Assembly (NCBI RefSeq): GCF_002368395.1
Contig: NZ_AP018254.1
Location: 620,001 to 684,000, forward strand
Reading direction: 5' to 3'
Length of the DNA stretch: 64,000 nucleotides
Source of the DNA: Calothrix sp. NIES-3974
GTDB lineage: Bacteria > Cyanobacteriota > Cyanobacteriia > Cyanobacteriales > Nostocaceae
The position numbers and the translations under genes are program-made. Of the stretch, positions 27,087 through 36,706 are shown piece by piece. Position 1 is the stretch's first letter, and every line of letters begins with the position of its first letter. The notes under the pieces were generated by a model. The model saw nothing but the letters and a program-made list of their open reading frames with translations. It searched no databases and was not told the DNA's origin.

Positions 27087-28514
27087 ATGGCTTATAAATC
27101 CCTCTCTCTATCTGACTTAAAATCCGACCTGCGTTCTCCCAAATCAAGGGGAATTCAAAGAGGTTTACCAATTCGGGTGATTCGAGTTTTCACGTTGATT
27201 GGACTGGATGTAATTGCGTTATCAATAGCATGGAGTTTAGCAATTAATTATGGAACTCCTCTAGCTTCTCCTTGGACGCAACGTAGTTCTTTTTTTCTGG
27301 TTAGTCTGATTGTTGTAATTAGTATTTTTCTCTCGTCTGGTTTGTATAAAGCTGGAGTGTATCGCCGTAATTATGGACAAATTTGTAAAACTGTATCACT
27401 AGCAAATATTATTTTATTGCTGCTTGCTTTTCTCTATGAACCAGAGCAGTATCTGTCTCGTTCGAGTTTTTTGCTGTTTTGGATATTTTCCATTACTGCT
27501 ATTTGTTTATCACGTTTACTTTTTGATTGGGGAACCCGTTTATTGCGAGAAAACGGGGTAATTCGTCATTCTGCTTTTGTAATTACGGAAGCAAATCGGA
27601 AACTGGATGATATCGGTTTGATTGAAAAGGAAAATTGTTACACGATTGTGGGGGTGGATGAACCGGGTTGTTTAGATTTAGGTAATCGTGAACAGACGTT
27701 TGCGTATTTGCGTCAGTTGGGTATTACTGAAGCGTTTGTTTCCTGGGATGCGATCAAGAATCGGTTGTATGTGTGTTGGCATTTTTACACGGCTGGGATT
27801 ACGCTACGGGTTTTACCGAGTGAACAGCAGTTTCGTTACCCGAAGTCATTGAATTGGAGTTTGGGGGATATGAATTGTTTAACAATTCCAGCACCAATTA
27901 TTATTGGTAGTGATTTTTGGGTGAAGCGGTGTTTTGATTTGTGCTGTTCACTAATTTTGGTATTTTTGCTGTCACCTGTTTATTTAACTATTGCGTTGTT
28001 AATTAAGTTGGATTCTCCGGGTCCGGTTTTCTTCCGTCAAGAGCGGGTTGGTTTGCATTGCAAGAAGTTTAAAATTTGGAAGTTCCGAACAATGGTGACG
28101 AATGCAGAGAAGTTACAAGCGGATTTGGAAGCGAAAAATGAAATTAAGGATGGGGTGTTGTTTAAGCTCAAGGATGATCCACGGGTAACTCGGTTAGGAA
28201 AGTTTTTGCGTCGTTATAGTTTGGATGAGTTACCGCAGATATTTAATGTGATGTTTGGGGAAATGAGTTTAGTCGGTCCGCGTCCTTTACCGATTCGGGA
28301 TGTGGAACGGTTTCAGAAGATGCATTTTATTCGTCAGGAGGTGTTACCGGGAATTACGGGTTTATGGCAGGTTTCTGGTCGTTCGGATATTGATAATTTT
28401 GAGGATGCGGTAAAGTTGGATATTGCTTATATTGAAAATTGGTCTTTATGGATGGATATTCGGATTTTGTTGCGGACGGTACGAGTAGTGTTGCAGAAGA
28501 GTGGTGCTTATTGA
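27087..28514 (+). CDS. polyprenyl glycosylphosphotransferase initiating EPS synthesis (WbaP/WcaJ-like)
   Basis: About 475 residues from ATG 27087; a GTG start at 27054 would add 11. Four to five N-terminal membrane helices (to about residue 150) precede a CoA-binding-like central domain. The C-terminal bacterial sugar-transferase domain begins KRCFDLCCSLILVFLLSP, followed by DSPGPVFFRQERVG, KIWKFRTM, LPQIFNVMFGEMSLVGPRP and GITGLWQVSGRS. These residues form the catalytic Asp-Glu and phosphate-binding sites. It moves a hexose-1-phosphate from UDP-sugar to undecaprenyl phosphate at the inner membrane, the first step of assembly. It closes the EPS island. Confidence 0.93.
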   Translation: MAYKSLSLSDLKSDLRSPKSRGIQRGLPIRVIRVFTLIGLDVIALSIAWSLAINYGTPLASPWTQRSSFFLVSLIVVISIFLSSGLYKAGVYRRNYGQICKTVSLANIILLLLAFLYEPEQYLSRSSFLLFWIFSITAICLSRLLFDWGTRLLRENGVIRHSAFVITEANRKLDDIGLIEKENCYTIVGVDEPGCLDLGNREQTFAYLRQLGITEAFVSWDAIKNRLYVCWHFYTAGITLRVLPSEQQFRYPKSLNWSLGDMNCLTIPAPIIIGSDFWVKRCFDLCCSLILVFLLSPVYLTIALLIKLDSPGPVFFRQERVGLHCKKFKIWKFRTMVTNAEKLQADLEAKNEIKDGVLFKLKDDPRVTRLGKFLRRYSLDELPQIFNVMFGEMSLVGPRPLPIRDVERFQKMHFIRQEVLPGITGLWQVSGRSDIDNFEDAVKLDIAYIENWSLWMDIRILLRTVRVVLQKSGAY

Positions 28515-28642
28515 GGAATGATGGGATTTTGGATTTTAGACTAAGGTGTGTCTATGGATTGTGAAGTCTTTGTCGCGTAAGTCGTACTACCTGTACCAAT
28601 TCCAAAAATGTTTGCAACATATACTCAATATGATACGTAATA

Positions 28643-28710
28643 TATTCTGGAGACGTAATATATTACGCAATATATTATATCTGGAGACGTAATATATTAC
28701 GTCTCTACCA
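28643..28710. repeat. palindromic repeat cluster (GAGACG family variant)
   Basis: Contains the perfect 18-bp palindrome GACGTAATATATTACGTC (28686-28703) and a second, imperfect copy just before it. It is a variant of the GACGCGATATATCGCGTC family seen elsewhere in the window. It lies in the 321-bp gap 28515-28835 between the convergent EPS and esterase genes; no gene is visible there. It may serve as a bidirectional transcription barrier. Confidence 0.7.
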
Positions 28711-28835
28711 ACGAAATTCATCTGTCGCATTCTTTTTCCAAATTGGTGTTATATCCATCCAACAAAATTAATGCAAAGGAATACTTAGGATTTACTGGAA
28801 AAATATTTTTGCAAAATACTTGATAAATTATTCCC

Positions 28836-30656
28836 TTAAAACGAGTACCGAATCTCACCTCTGACTAGGTTATCACTAAAGTTTTCCCTACCGATCACCG
28901 TTTCATAATCGATTGCTCCGGCAAAATTTTGGGAAAATACAACTTGGGTTCCCACTCCTAGCTTGAGATAATCCTTGTCCCGTTCTGGTGTGTTAATCCG
29001 TCGTGGTATTCCCGGTTGATTCAGTAGTTCTGTGGTGATGGTGCGGGTGTTTTCTCCTAATTCCCGTTCGTAACTAACACGGAGATGGGGAATTATTTTA
29101 GTGGAGCCAGTATTAAATTCAACGGCTGCTTGCGCACCAATACTTAAGGTAAATGCTTCCGCATTCTGGTCGTTGACTTTTAAATTGAGGCTTTGTGCGC
29201 CGGTTTCGGTATAACCGTCGATATTCACACGGTCATATCGGACACCTAAAATTGGCCCATAGGCAAGATTTCCTGAACGGACGATGTATCCTCCCTTCAG
29301 ACTAGCAGAAAATTGACTGGTGTTGGTTGTGGCTGTGGCTGTCCGGTTATCAAAGTTGGTTTTGCGGTTAATATCAAAGTCGTTATTTCCGTAGCTGAGA
29401 ATGGCATTCGTCCAGAAGTTGGTTTGGCTGTAGTTACTATATAAAGAAATACCGTAACCATTACTTTCCAATTTACCCCGGTTGCGATTGAAGTTGGTTT
29501 CATTACCTACTAAACCAAAGGCTACACCAACAGCTAAATTATCTGCGACCCGATAATCAACTCCGACGGTGACACCGGAAGTGGTGAAGTCATAACCGGG
29601 GTTGTCATTACTAGAATTGCGATCGCCAAAGTTAATATTACCATTGACAAAGGTTCCCCAGGGTTGATTAGTTGGTTGGGAGGATTGGATTTGCAGTGCT
29701 TGCAAGCGACTATCAATCAGCTGGGTTTGGCGTTGAGCTATACCCAAGGCAATCTCGCTCTGGGGGATAATCGTTTGGGGTGCATTAATTACTGCTGCTG
29801 CATATTCCCCAATTAGTTGATGACCCCGTGCTGTGGGATGAATAAAGTCCCAAAATAAATATTCATTCGGATTATTACAAACAGTACCCGCTTCACGATT
29901 AAAACAAGGTTCACTCAAGTTGGTAAAACCAAATTTACCCGGTTCTGCTAATACTTCGGAAAGCAAAGCATTTACGTCTAGGGGAATAATATTTAGATTC
30001 CGGTTTTGCTGGGCTAATCCTTGCAAGGCAACTTGTAATTCGCTATTATGGGTGTTTGTCAGGGCAGTGCTACTAACAGCAGTTCCTAGGGCATTTTCCT
30101 GCACCGTTTTCCCCAGGTCGAGTAGGTTGACCACCAGGAAGTTTCTCGCACCTTTGTCTTTGAGGGCATTAATGGAACCGGTAATATTGTTAATCACACT
30201 GGTGGTATCTGTTGCTCGTAAACCGAGATAATCGTTAGAACCAATCCAGATTATATACAAAGCTTGGGAATTAGCTTGACCTGGAGTGGAAACAAAATTA
30301 CCTATTTGGGTTTGTAATCCCAAAGGGAAATCAACAACTGTGTTACGTGTTCCCGATGTTGCACCACCAAGGGCAAAATTAGTCGTTTGATTTGGGTCTA
30401 ATTCTAATAATGCTTCTAAACGTTCGACCCAAATAAATCCATTGGTAAAACGTCCTTGAAAATAGGGAGGTGGAGGAATTTGTCCCTCAGTAATTCTAAA
30501 TAAATTCCCGTCATCGGAGAGACTGTCTCCAAAAATATAGGCTTCTGGAAATGGCTGGGCTGTTACTTTTGTCTGTGTGAAAAATAAACAGCATGTCATA
30601 ATGGAAGCTACGGCTATTCCGGGTAGGATTTTTTTGATCTGGGGGAAAATATTCAT
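28836..30656 (-). CDS. autotransporter-domain SGNH/GDSL lipase-esterase
   Basis: 606 residues. An N-terminal signal peptide (hydrophobic residues ~13-27) is followed by the SGNH hydrolase: block I IFGDSLSD with nucleophile Ser45, block III IGSND (Asn141), and block V DFIHPTARGH with Asp270 and His273. The C-terminal ~270 residues alternate polar and hydrophobic residues and end in Phe (EIRYSF), as in type Va autotransporter barrels. The passenger esterase is therefore expected on the cell surface or released through its own outer-membrane barrel. It is similar in plan to EstA of Pseudomonas. Monocistronic and convergent with the EPS island. Confidence 0.93.
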   Translation of the reverse strand: MNIFPQIKKILPGIAVASIMTCCLFFTQTKVTAQPFPEAYIFGDSLSDDGNLFRITEGQIPPPPYFQGRFTNGFIWVERLEALLELDPNQTTNFALGGATSGTRNTVVDFPLGLQTQIGNFVSTPGQANSQALYIIWIGSNDYLGLRATDTTSVINNITGSINALKDKGARNFLVVNLLDLGKTVQENALGTAVSSTALTNTHNSELQVALQGLAQQNRNLNIIPLDVNALLSEVLAEPGKFGFTNLSEPCFNREAGTVCNNPNEYLFWDFIHPTARGHQLIGEYAAAVINAPQTIIPQSEIALGIAQRQTQLIDSRLQALQIQSSQPTNQPWGTFVNGNINFGDRNSSNDNPGYDFTTSGVTVGVDYRVADNLAVGVAFGLVGNETNFNRNRGKLESNGYGISLYSNYSQTNFWTNAILSYGNNDFDINRKTNFDNRTATATTNTSQFSASLKGGYIVRSGNLAYGPILGVRYDRVNIDGYTETGAQSLNLKVNDQNAEAFTLSIGAQAAVEFNTGSTKIIPHLRVSYERELGENTRTITTELLNQPGIPRRINTPERDKDYLKLGVGTQVVFSQNFAGAIDYETVIGRENFSDNLVRGEIRYSF

Positions 30657-31231
30657 ATGCTTTGATTTGGATTTAATAAAGTTTATTCACAATGCTTCAA
30701 ATATCGGCAAATAATTTTGGATGACTCTTACTCCGGATTTTTCACAAAACCCTAAAATTTCCAGGGAGGAGGGAGTAGTTTTTTATATCCGGGTTTCATC
30801 TTTCCATTTGTCCCATTCTTTTTTAAATTGGTAAATAAGTCGGTGCGATCGCCTGCAAAGGGGTAGCTAAATATGGCACTAAAGTACAACTACGAGTCAA
30901 ATACCTAGGCTTTGCTTTTCGTTACATAGTAATCTTGGAGAAGATGCTGCGCATCTATGTTTTTTTTAATTGCTGACTTAATTATTAAATTTTGGAAGTA
31001 ATAAAAACTGAATACCGCAATCAAATCTGAATTTTTAACCGTTTATCCGATGGATAATATTATCTTTAGTTAAGAGTCATACAATATACAACTAAAAGAC
31101 ACATTACTTAATTACCTAAATTCAGCAGTAGCAGTAAATTATCAGCGAATCAGTCAAAAAAAGTCTATCTTCAGCAGTTCATTATCCTCAATTCTCCTAT
31201 CGTTGAGTTATTTGCTGAGAAAACCCAACCC
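30657..31231. other. gene-free spacer between divergent genes
   Basis: 575 bp separating the divergent esterase and TVP38 genes. It contains one HIP1-like site, a short GATGCTGCGCATC hairpin at about 30942 and a GGGAGTAG heptamer remnant at 30770. I see no coding frame and no certain promoter, although both flanking genes must start here. Confidence 0.5.
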
Positions 31232-31975
31232 ATGAATCATCAATCCAAACCTTCTGGTCAATCGAAACTCAAACTCCTGCTGATGGCGATCGCGATCGCT
31301 GGGATGGTAGTCCTCTCCAGACAATTTGATTTGCAACAACTTTATCAACGTGGATTAATTACTATTCAAAATTGGGGAGTTTGGGCACCAATTGGTTATA
31401 TGGCGATATATAATTTGGCGACTTTATTATTTGTTCCCGGTTCCATTTTAACAATTAAGGGGGGTTGTTTATTCGGTTTATTCTGGGGTTCGGTATATGT
31501 GTTAATTGCTGCAACCTTTGGTGCAACTTTTGCCTTTCTGATTGGTCGTTATTTTTCGCGGGATTGGGTACATAGACAAATTAGTCGCTATCCTCACTTT
31601 CAAGCCATTGATCGAGCAGTTGGGAAAGAAGGATTTAAAATTGTCTTACTAACCCGATTATCGCCCGTATTTCCCTTTAACTTATTAAACTATATATTCG
31701 GTGTCACCCAGGTTTCCCTGAAGGATTATATCTATGCCTCCATCGGCATGGTTCCTGGTATAATATTATATGTTTATATTGGTACCTTGGTGGGTAATAT
31801 CTCAACTATGAATCCTCAAAATTTACCCACAAATACCACAGCCCAAATTGGACAATGGTTGTTGCAGGGAATAGGTTTAATTGCCGCGATCGCAATTACT
31901 ATATATCTCAGTAAAATTGCTCGTCAAGCACTAAAAGAAAGTATGGCTGAAAGTGATACTGGTGTGGAAAATTAA
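31232..31975 (+). CDS. TVP38/TMEM64 family (VTT domain) membrane protein
   Basis: 247 residues with five to six membrane helices. The VTT/DedA-related core is at about residues 70-190: LFVPGSILTIKGGCLFG, then GATFAFLIGRYFSRDWV, and later LTRLSPVFPFNLLNYIFG. Family members are thought to move or scramble lipids or to support membrane homeostasis; the cargo of cyanobacterial versions is not known. Tail residues 235-247 are acidic and cytosolic. Single gene. Confidence 0.9.
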   Translation: MNHQSKPSGQSKLKLLLMAIAIAGMVVLSRQFDLQQLYQRGLITIQNWGVWAPIGYMAIYNLATLLFVPGSILTIKGGCLFGLFWGSVYVLIAATFGATFAFLIGRYFSRDWVHRQISRYPHFQAIDRAVGKEGFKIVLLTRLSPVFPFNLLNYIFGVTQVSLKDYIYASIGMVPGIILYVYIGTLVGNISTMNPQNLPTNTTAQIGQWLLQGIGLIAAIAITIYLSKIARQALKESMAESDTGVEN

Positions 31976-32100
31976 TCAATTCGGATGGGGAGTAAATCCC
32001 TCAAACTGGTTTCTGCATTGGAAATCGAGAGGAGAACAAAATTAAGTCATTTAAGTAGGTGGGTGGTAAAAATTGTCGTTGAGATCAGGGAGTAGGGAGA

Positions 32101-32118
32101 GACGCGATATATCGTGTC
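32101..32118. repeat. GACGCGATATATCGCGTC palindrome family, copy
   Basis: Reads GACGCGATATATCGTGTC and is followed by TGTACGGGAGTA, which also follows the copies at 38975 and 53103. It lies in the 392-bp spacer 31976-32367, which otherwise contains a GGGAGTAGGGAG heptamer run and no gene. Confidence 0.7.
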
Positions 32119-32367
32119 TGTACGGGAGTAAGGCTTTGAGTCGAATGATCGGTTACGTCGGGTTTTATGTTTAATAGCACCTACCTACTTATTCCACGCT
32201 TACTGTCTCCAACTTTTCCAGAATTGCAACTGACAGCACAGCAGATTTTTGATGCAGCGTCAAATTCAAGTTCAAGTTAAGAAACAATACAAAAAATGCG
32301 ATCGCCAATTTATATCAGTAAAATTACTTATACTTAAGTCAATTAAAATGTGATAACCGTTTGATAG

Positions 32368-33984
32368 ATGGAGTGGATAACATTACTGCAAAAGCAGCAA
32401 TTAGACTTTGTAAAGCGGTTTGCATCTGGTTATGTACTCCACAACCCTTGTGTGGGTTTACATAGTGAATTGACGGTAATTACTGGTGAAAGGTTGATTT
32501 ACCTGCGGGATTTCTGCTGGAAAATGGCGGAAAAGTATAAGCGGGTTTCCTCTGTACGGGATGTGTTCGTGAATTTTCTCAAGGGGAAATTGGGGGAAGA
32601 AGTGATCAAGGAAAGATTGGGGGGGTTGGTTTCGGAAGTGGATTATGCCAAACGTTGGGGTGGGGATGATAAAATCGACTTTACCCTCACTAGTAATCCG
32701 GAAATTGCGATCGCCGTTAAGTCCAGATGTGGTGATATTGATCGGGTGCGCTGGGCTGTAAGTTCCCAGGAAGTGGAAAAAAATGCAATTATCGCTTGTG
32801 TGTTGATTCAAGAGGAAGTTAGCGAAGCTGAAAATGAGTATCATCTATATTTGGCGGGTTTTTTGCCTAGTGAGATGGTAAAATTGCGCACGGGTCGGAT
32901 TTTCTTTGGGATTAATCAGCTATTGTATGGTGGGGGGATGGCTGCGTATCTAGAGTTGCTTAACCAGCAATCAATGGGGGAGAAATCCGCTAATTCGTTA
33001 TCAACACCACAACAATCGCAATCTGGAATTAATTTTACCCCCTTAAACCATGATATCAACCCAGATAACTACATCCAATATTATCGAGATTTAATGACTT
33101 TGCAAATAAAATTAGGGGATGATTATGTAGAAAAAGGCGAATTAGAAGCCGCAATTACAGCCTATCATCAAGCCTTAAACCTGAGTCATCAAAGTATGGA
33201 CGACGTGCAGATTTATTATAAAATCGGGCTAACTCGTCAACAAATGCACGATTACGAAGGAGCAATTAGTGATTATCTAAATGCCATTGCCATCAATCCC
33301 AATTATGCACCAGCCTATCAAAAAATGGGACTAGCTCGATATCAAATCGGCGATTATGAAGGCGCATTAGCAGATTACACCTGTGCCATTCAAATCAATC
33401 CCCATGATATCCTATCCTACATCAACCGCGCCTACGCTCGCTCCCAACTCCACGACAACCAAGGAGCAATCGAAGACTATACCTACGCCATTCAACTGCA
33501 ATCCCACACACCTGCAACCGACACAAATCAATCCAACCAGCACCAAGAAATCATCGAGCAAATCCTGGCAAATATTGAAATCAACCCCACCACAGCCGTA
33601 GAATATAAACAACGTGCCCATTCTCGCTACGACCTGGGAGATTACGAAGGTGCGATCGCTGACTATACCCAAGCTCTGCAAATTCATCCCAGCGACGCAG
33701 ACACATACTACCAACGTGGGAAAGTCCACCATGAACGGGGGGACGAATATACTGCACTAGAAGACCTCAATCGTAGCATCCAACTCGACACCCATCAACC
33801 GGACGCATATTACCTGCGTGGTGAAATTTACGACGCAAAGGGAAACAAACAACTTGCACTTGCAGATATGCACCGTGCTGCGGAAATCTATCGTCACCAA
33901 GGAAAATTAGGAGAACATAAAAAAGTACGCGATCGCATTTTAGAATTGGATATAGAGCAATCCCTGGATTCCTTGAATTTCTAA
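32368..33984 (+). CDS. nuclease-like N-terminal domain fused to TPR repeats
   Basis: 538 residues. The first ~180 residues resemble a PD-(D/E)XK endonuclease fold: GEE at residues 76-78, Asp104 in KIDF, and A-V-K at 116-118, where the usual acidic residue of the (D/E)XK motif is Ala. The domain may therefore be inactive or use a shifted residue. A Gln/Ser linker follows, then about six tetratricopeptide repeats (residues ~240-525), each with the Y-x-G/A-A-x2-Y/D-Y pattern, for example GDYEGAIADYTQALQIHPSD. TPRs imply a protein partner. No signal peptide. The gene is isolated among repeats, and its function is not known. Confidence 0.8.
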   Translation: MEWITLLQKQQLDFVKRFASGYVLHNPCVGLHSELTVITGERLIYLRDFCWKMAEKYKRVSSVRDVFVNFLKGKLGEEVIKERLGGLVSEVDYAKRWGGDDKIDFTLTSNPEIAIAVKSRCGDIDRVRWAVSSQEVEKNAIIACVLIQEEVSEAENEYHLYLAGFLPSEMVKLRTGRIFFGINQLLYGGGMAAYLELLNQQSMGEKSANSLSTPQQSQSGINFTPLNHDINPDNYIQYYRDLMTLQIKLGDDYVEKGELEAAITAYHQALNLSHQSMDDVQIYYKIGLTRQQMHDYEGAISDYLNAIAINPNYAPAYQKMGLARYQIGDYEGALADYTCAIQINPHDILSYINRAYARSQLHDNQGAIEDYTYAIQLQSHTPATDTNQSNQHQEIIEQILANIEINPTTAVEYKQRAHSRYDLGDYEGAIADYTQALQIHPSDADTYYQRGKVHHERGDEYTALEDLNRSIQLDTHQPDAYYLRGEIYDAKGNKQLALADMHRAAEIYRHQGKLGEHKKVRDRILELDIEQSLDSLNF

Positions 33985-34069
33985 TTTTTAGAAATACAGG
34001 GAGTGGGGATTAGGGAGTAGGGAGTAGTGAATAGAAGGAAAATGAATTCGTTACTCAAGGCTTACAACT

Positions 34070-34140
34070 AATATCGATTCTCTTGTACTTTACAATAAAT
34101 GAAACTAGAATAATCAAGGGTTATAGCTCCTGATATGTCA
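34070..34140 (-). repeat. MITE-like repeat, truncated inverted copy
   Basis: Reverse complement of the family at 36707 and 37223. It keeps ATATCGATTCTCTTGTACTT at the outer end and stops at about 34138, lacking the left ~22 bp of the full unit. It is preceded by a GGGAGTAG heptamer run at 34005-34030. Confidence 0.75.
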
Positions 34141-34204
34141 GTACCCGAACCAACAGCGATCGCCGGGTTTTTGCTACTAGGAAGTTATTTCGTTTATCAT
34201 CGTC

Positions 34205-34545
34205 AGTACCAGAAAAAAGCTTGACAACGAAAGACTGAAAAACCTGGCATTTGTAATTTTCATAGCCTGTGAAAAGTGGAATTCTGAGGTGAAGGTGAAT
34301 TGAACGAATTTTCAACTCTATAATCCTTGTCAACGATTTAATTTTTCAATAGACGAGGAGGTTTTTAAAAACTTTTATATTTCATGAGTATTACCTGTAC
34401 AGACGCGACATGTCGTGTTTCTCCCCTGGGGGGTGACAATCTAGATTCAAAGGTTTATGCAGCAAGGATTATAGAATAGCGATCGCACAGTGACTCAAGA
34501 AGGAGTATCGCCTTAACGATCAAACTAAATTCAGAGCCAAGTTCA
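34205..34545 (+). repeat. composite repeat, copy 1
   Basis: Three blocks in fixed order. The first is a TGAAAAACCTG-GCATTTGT...TGTGAAAAGTGGAAT segment (34223-34282). The second is the palindrome GACGCGACATGTCGTGTT (34402-34419). The third is a HIP1-bearing block with AAGAAGGAGTATCGCC (34478-34545). The same order and orientation recur at 36924-37165. It occupies the 747-bp spacer 33985-34731 together with the MITE-like copy. No gene is supported here. Confidence 0.6.
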
Positions 34546-34731
34546 ACGGAAAAATAAGGCTTTTGCCCGAAGCTTATTGATAATAGAATCAATAAAACGG
34601 AAAATGAAGTTTATCTTTATAATAACAGACCGGTTTAAAACTATTGCTGCATAGTAGTTTCAGAATTTTTCGTCACCCCCCCAGGTTTCTCCCAGTTCCC
34701 TACCCTCCCAACAAGACTTTGACAGCAAATC

Positions 34732-36084
34732 CTAATTAACTAAAGGTTGAATGCGTGCAGGGAAATTGGCACTTTGTAAAGCAGTAACAGCATTAATAGA
34801 ATCTTGTACCCAAAATTGGCGACCTAGGCGTACTAATTGACGATATCCCCCAGCTTGGATGACTCCGATGACGGGAACTTTTGGTTTATCTTTGTCTCCA
34901 GCTTGTTCTTTGAGAATGGTTCTGAGTTTGTCCTGTTCTTCAAGTTGACTCGCTTGCTGGGGAGTTAACTCTACCATCACCATTTGGATATTTTCTACTG
35001 TTTCTGCGTCTTCCACGATTAATTGGGTTTGCTCATCGCGACGATCGACCTTACCCCAGATAATCAATCTCGCATCAACCTGTAATAAATTAAAAATTCG
35101 TTCATAGGTTTTCGGAAAAACCACAGCTTCAGTGGTGGTAGTTAAATCTTCGATTTGCAGAATTGCCATTGGATCACCTTTTTTGGTGACAACTTTTTTC
35201 ACCCCATTCAACATGGCCACTGCACACACAAGGCTATTTTCTGCTTGTTCACCCAGTTGAACTAGATTAATGGGTGCTAAAATTTTCGCTGACTGACGAA
35301 TACTTTTTAAGGGATGGTCAGAAACATAAAAACCAAGAAGTTCCTTTTCCATCCGTAATTTTTCTTGGGGGGGGAGGTCTGGTACTGGTTTGGCTTTGGG
35401 AGCGCTGTCGTAGGTATTTTTTGTCCCCTGTCCATTATCCAGACTACCGAAACTACCTCCTAATAAATCAAAAATATTCCCTTGACCTGTGGCTTTATCT
35501 TTAGCACGGGATTGAGCCCATTCATAAACCAATTCTGCATCCTTTAGCAGTTGTTGACGGTTAGGATCAAACTGGTCAAAGGCTCCACAATAAATGAGGG
35601 ATTCCAGGGTACGTCGATTCACCGCTCGCAGATCGACGCGATCGCAAAAATCTGCTAAAGACGTAAATGGACCCCCTTCAGTTCGTGCAGATAAAATAGA
35701 TGCGATCGCACCTTGACCGAGGTTGCGTACTGCTGATAAACCAAATAAAATTTTCCCATTAACGGGGGTAAAATCCAAACCTGACCGATTCACGTCCGGT
35801 GGTTCGATTTGGATATTCATACTCAAACAGGTGGAAATATATTTCTGTACCTTGTCGGTGTCATTACTATTAGCAGTCAACAAGGCTGCCATATATTCTA
35901 GGGGATAATTAGCCTTGAGGTAGGCTGTTTGATAGGTGACATAACCGTAGGCAGTGGAGTGGGATTTATTAAAACAATTGGATGCCACCAACCCACCATG
36001 AATGACAAAATTATGGTCTTGCTCCACACCAATATCATACACGTGATGGAGTCCCAATGATTTACGTGCAACAATTTTGACCAT
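34732..36084 (-). CDS. dnaE: DNA polymerase III alpha subunit, C-terminal half with split-intein C-fragment
   Basis: 450 residues. Residues 1-36 are the C-terminal fragment of the cyanobacterial DnaE split intein (start MVKIVARKSLG, block F DHNF, end GGLVASN). The extein follows at Cys37 with CFNKSHSTAYGY. Protein trans-splicing joins it to an N-half encoded elsewhere in the genome, using Asn36 cyclisation and Cys37 as the +1 nucleophile. The extein (414 residues) is the DnaE C-terminal part, with helix-hairpin-helix and OB-fold regions (VCAVAMLNGVKKVVTKKGDPM). The ATG at 36084 is chosen because it is exactly the intein start and follows AGAGGTGG; an in-frame start 24 bases earlier is unlikely. 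Confidence 0.96.
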   Translation of the reverse strand: MVKIVARKSLGLHHVYDIGVEQDHNFVIHGGLVASNCFNKSHSTAYGYVTYQTAYLKANYPLEYMAALLTANSNDTDKVQKYISTCLSMNIQIEPPDVNRSGLDFTPVNGKILFGLSAVRNLGQGAIASILSARTEGGPFTSLADFCDRVDLRAVNRRTLESLIYCGAFDQFDPNRQQLLKDAELVYEWAQSRAKDKATGQGNIFDLLGGSFGSLDNGQGTKNTYDSAPKAKPVPDLPPQEKLRMEKELLGFYVSDHPLKSIRQSAKILAPINLVQLGEQAENSLVCAVAMLNGVKKVVTKKGDPMAILQIEDLTTTTEAVVFPKTYERIFNLLQVDARLIIWGKVDRRDEQTQLIVEDAETVENIQMVMVELTPQQASQLEEQDKLRTILKEQAGDKDKPKVPVIGVIQAGGYRQLVRLGRQFWVQDSINAVTALQSANFPARIQPLVN

Positions 36085-36247
36085 TATTGCCACCTCTACA
36101 TCCCACAAACTTATTTTGGTATGTTTTCCATATTAGGCGATTTGTTAATCATACCCCATGAGAAATTAATTTTTGTTCCCAATATCCCCCATCATCCCGG
36201 TATTTTGGTAGGCTGCTTCGATATCCTGTAATATCCCCTGTTGATCT

Positions 36248-36667
36248 ATGAACCGTCGCGAATTTATCACCCTATTTGGGATTGGCAGCATTGCCTCCAG
36301 TTTACCAATTGCGATCGCTGCTTGCACTTCCTCAGAACCAACTAAAACATCCCCATCCTCTGATTGGCAAAATATCGGTACAGTCTCTGAATTGGATCAA
36401 AAGGGTCAGTTACAATCCCCAAACTCCCCCATTGGTCCAGTTTTAGTTGTAGGGACATCCAAAACTGATATTATTGCCGTTGACCCCACCTGTCCCCATC
36501 AAGGTTGTAAGGTAGATTGGCAAAGCACAAACCAACAATTCCTCTGTCCCTGTCACCAGTCTGCATTTGCTCGCGATGGCAAGCGGTTAGCAGATCCTGC
36601 AACCCAAGCTTTGAAAACCTATGGGGTGAAAATTGAGGATGACGGAGTTTGGGTAAAGTCTATTTAG
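36248..36667 (+). CDS. Rieske [2Fe-2S] protein, twin-arginine signal with possible lipobox
   Basis: 139 residues. The N-terminus has Arg3-Arg4 followed by a hydrophobic stretch ending IAAC (Cys26), fitting a Tat-exported lipoprotein. The Rieske cluster ligands are Cys82-x-His84 and Cys100-x2-His103, with the disulfide pair Cys87/Cys102 (motifs CPHQGC and CPCHQS). It is shorter than the ~180-residue PetC of cytochrome b6f and has no long N-terminal membrane anchor, so it is a soluble-type or peripheral Rieske protein with an unknown redox partner. Its gene is 164 bases from, and divergent to, dnaE. Confidence 0.9.
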   Translation: MNRREFITLFGIGSIASSLPIAIAACTSSEPTKTSPSSDWQNIGTVSELDQKGQLQSPNSPIGPVLVVGTSKTDIIAVDPTCPHQGCKVDWQSTNQQFLCPCHQSAFARDGKRLADPATQALKTYGVKIEDDGVWVKSI

Positions 36668-36706
36668 GGGAGGTTTTAAAAGTCGATTTGAATACTTAAA
36701 GTATCT

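Noticed and set aside
34121-34333. 70-residue minus-strand frame
   Set aside because: It overlaps a MITE-like copy and the composite repeat; no start signal or motif.
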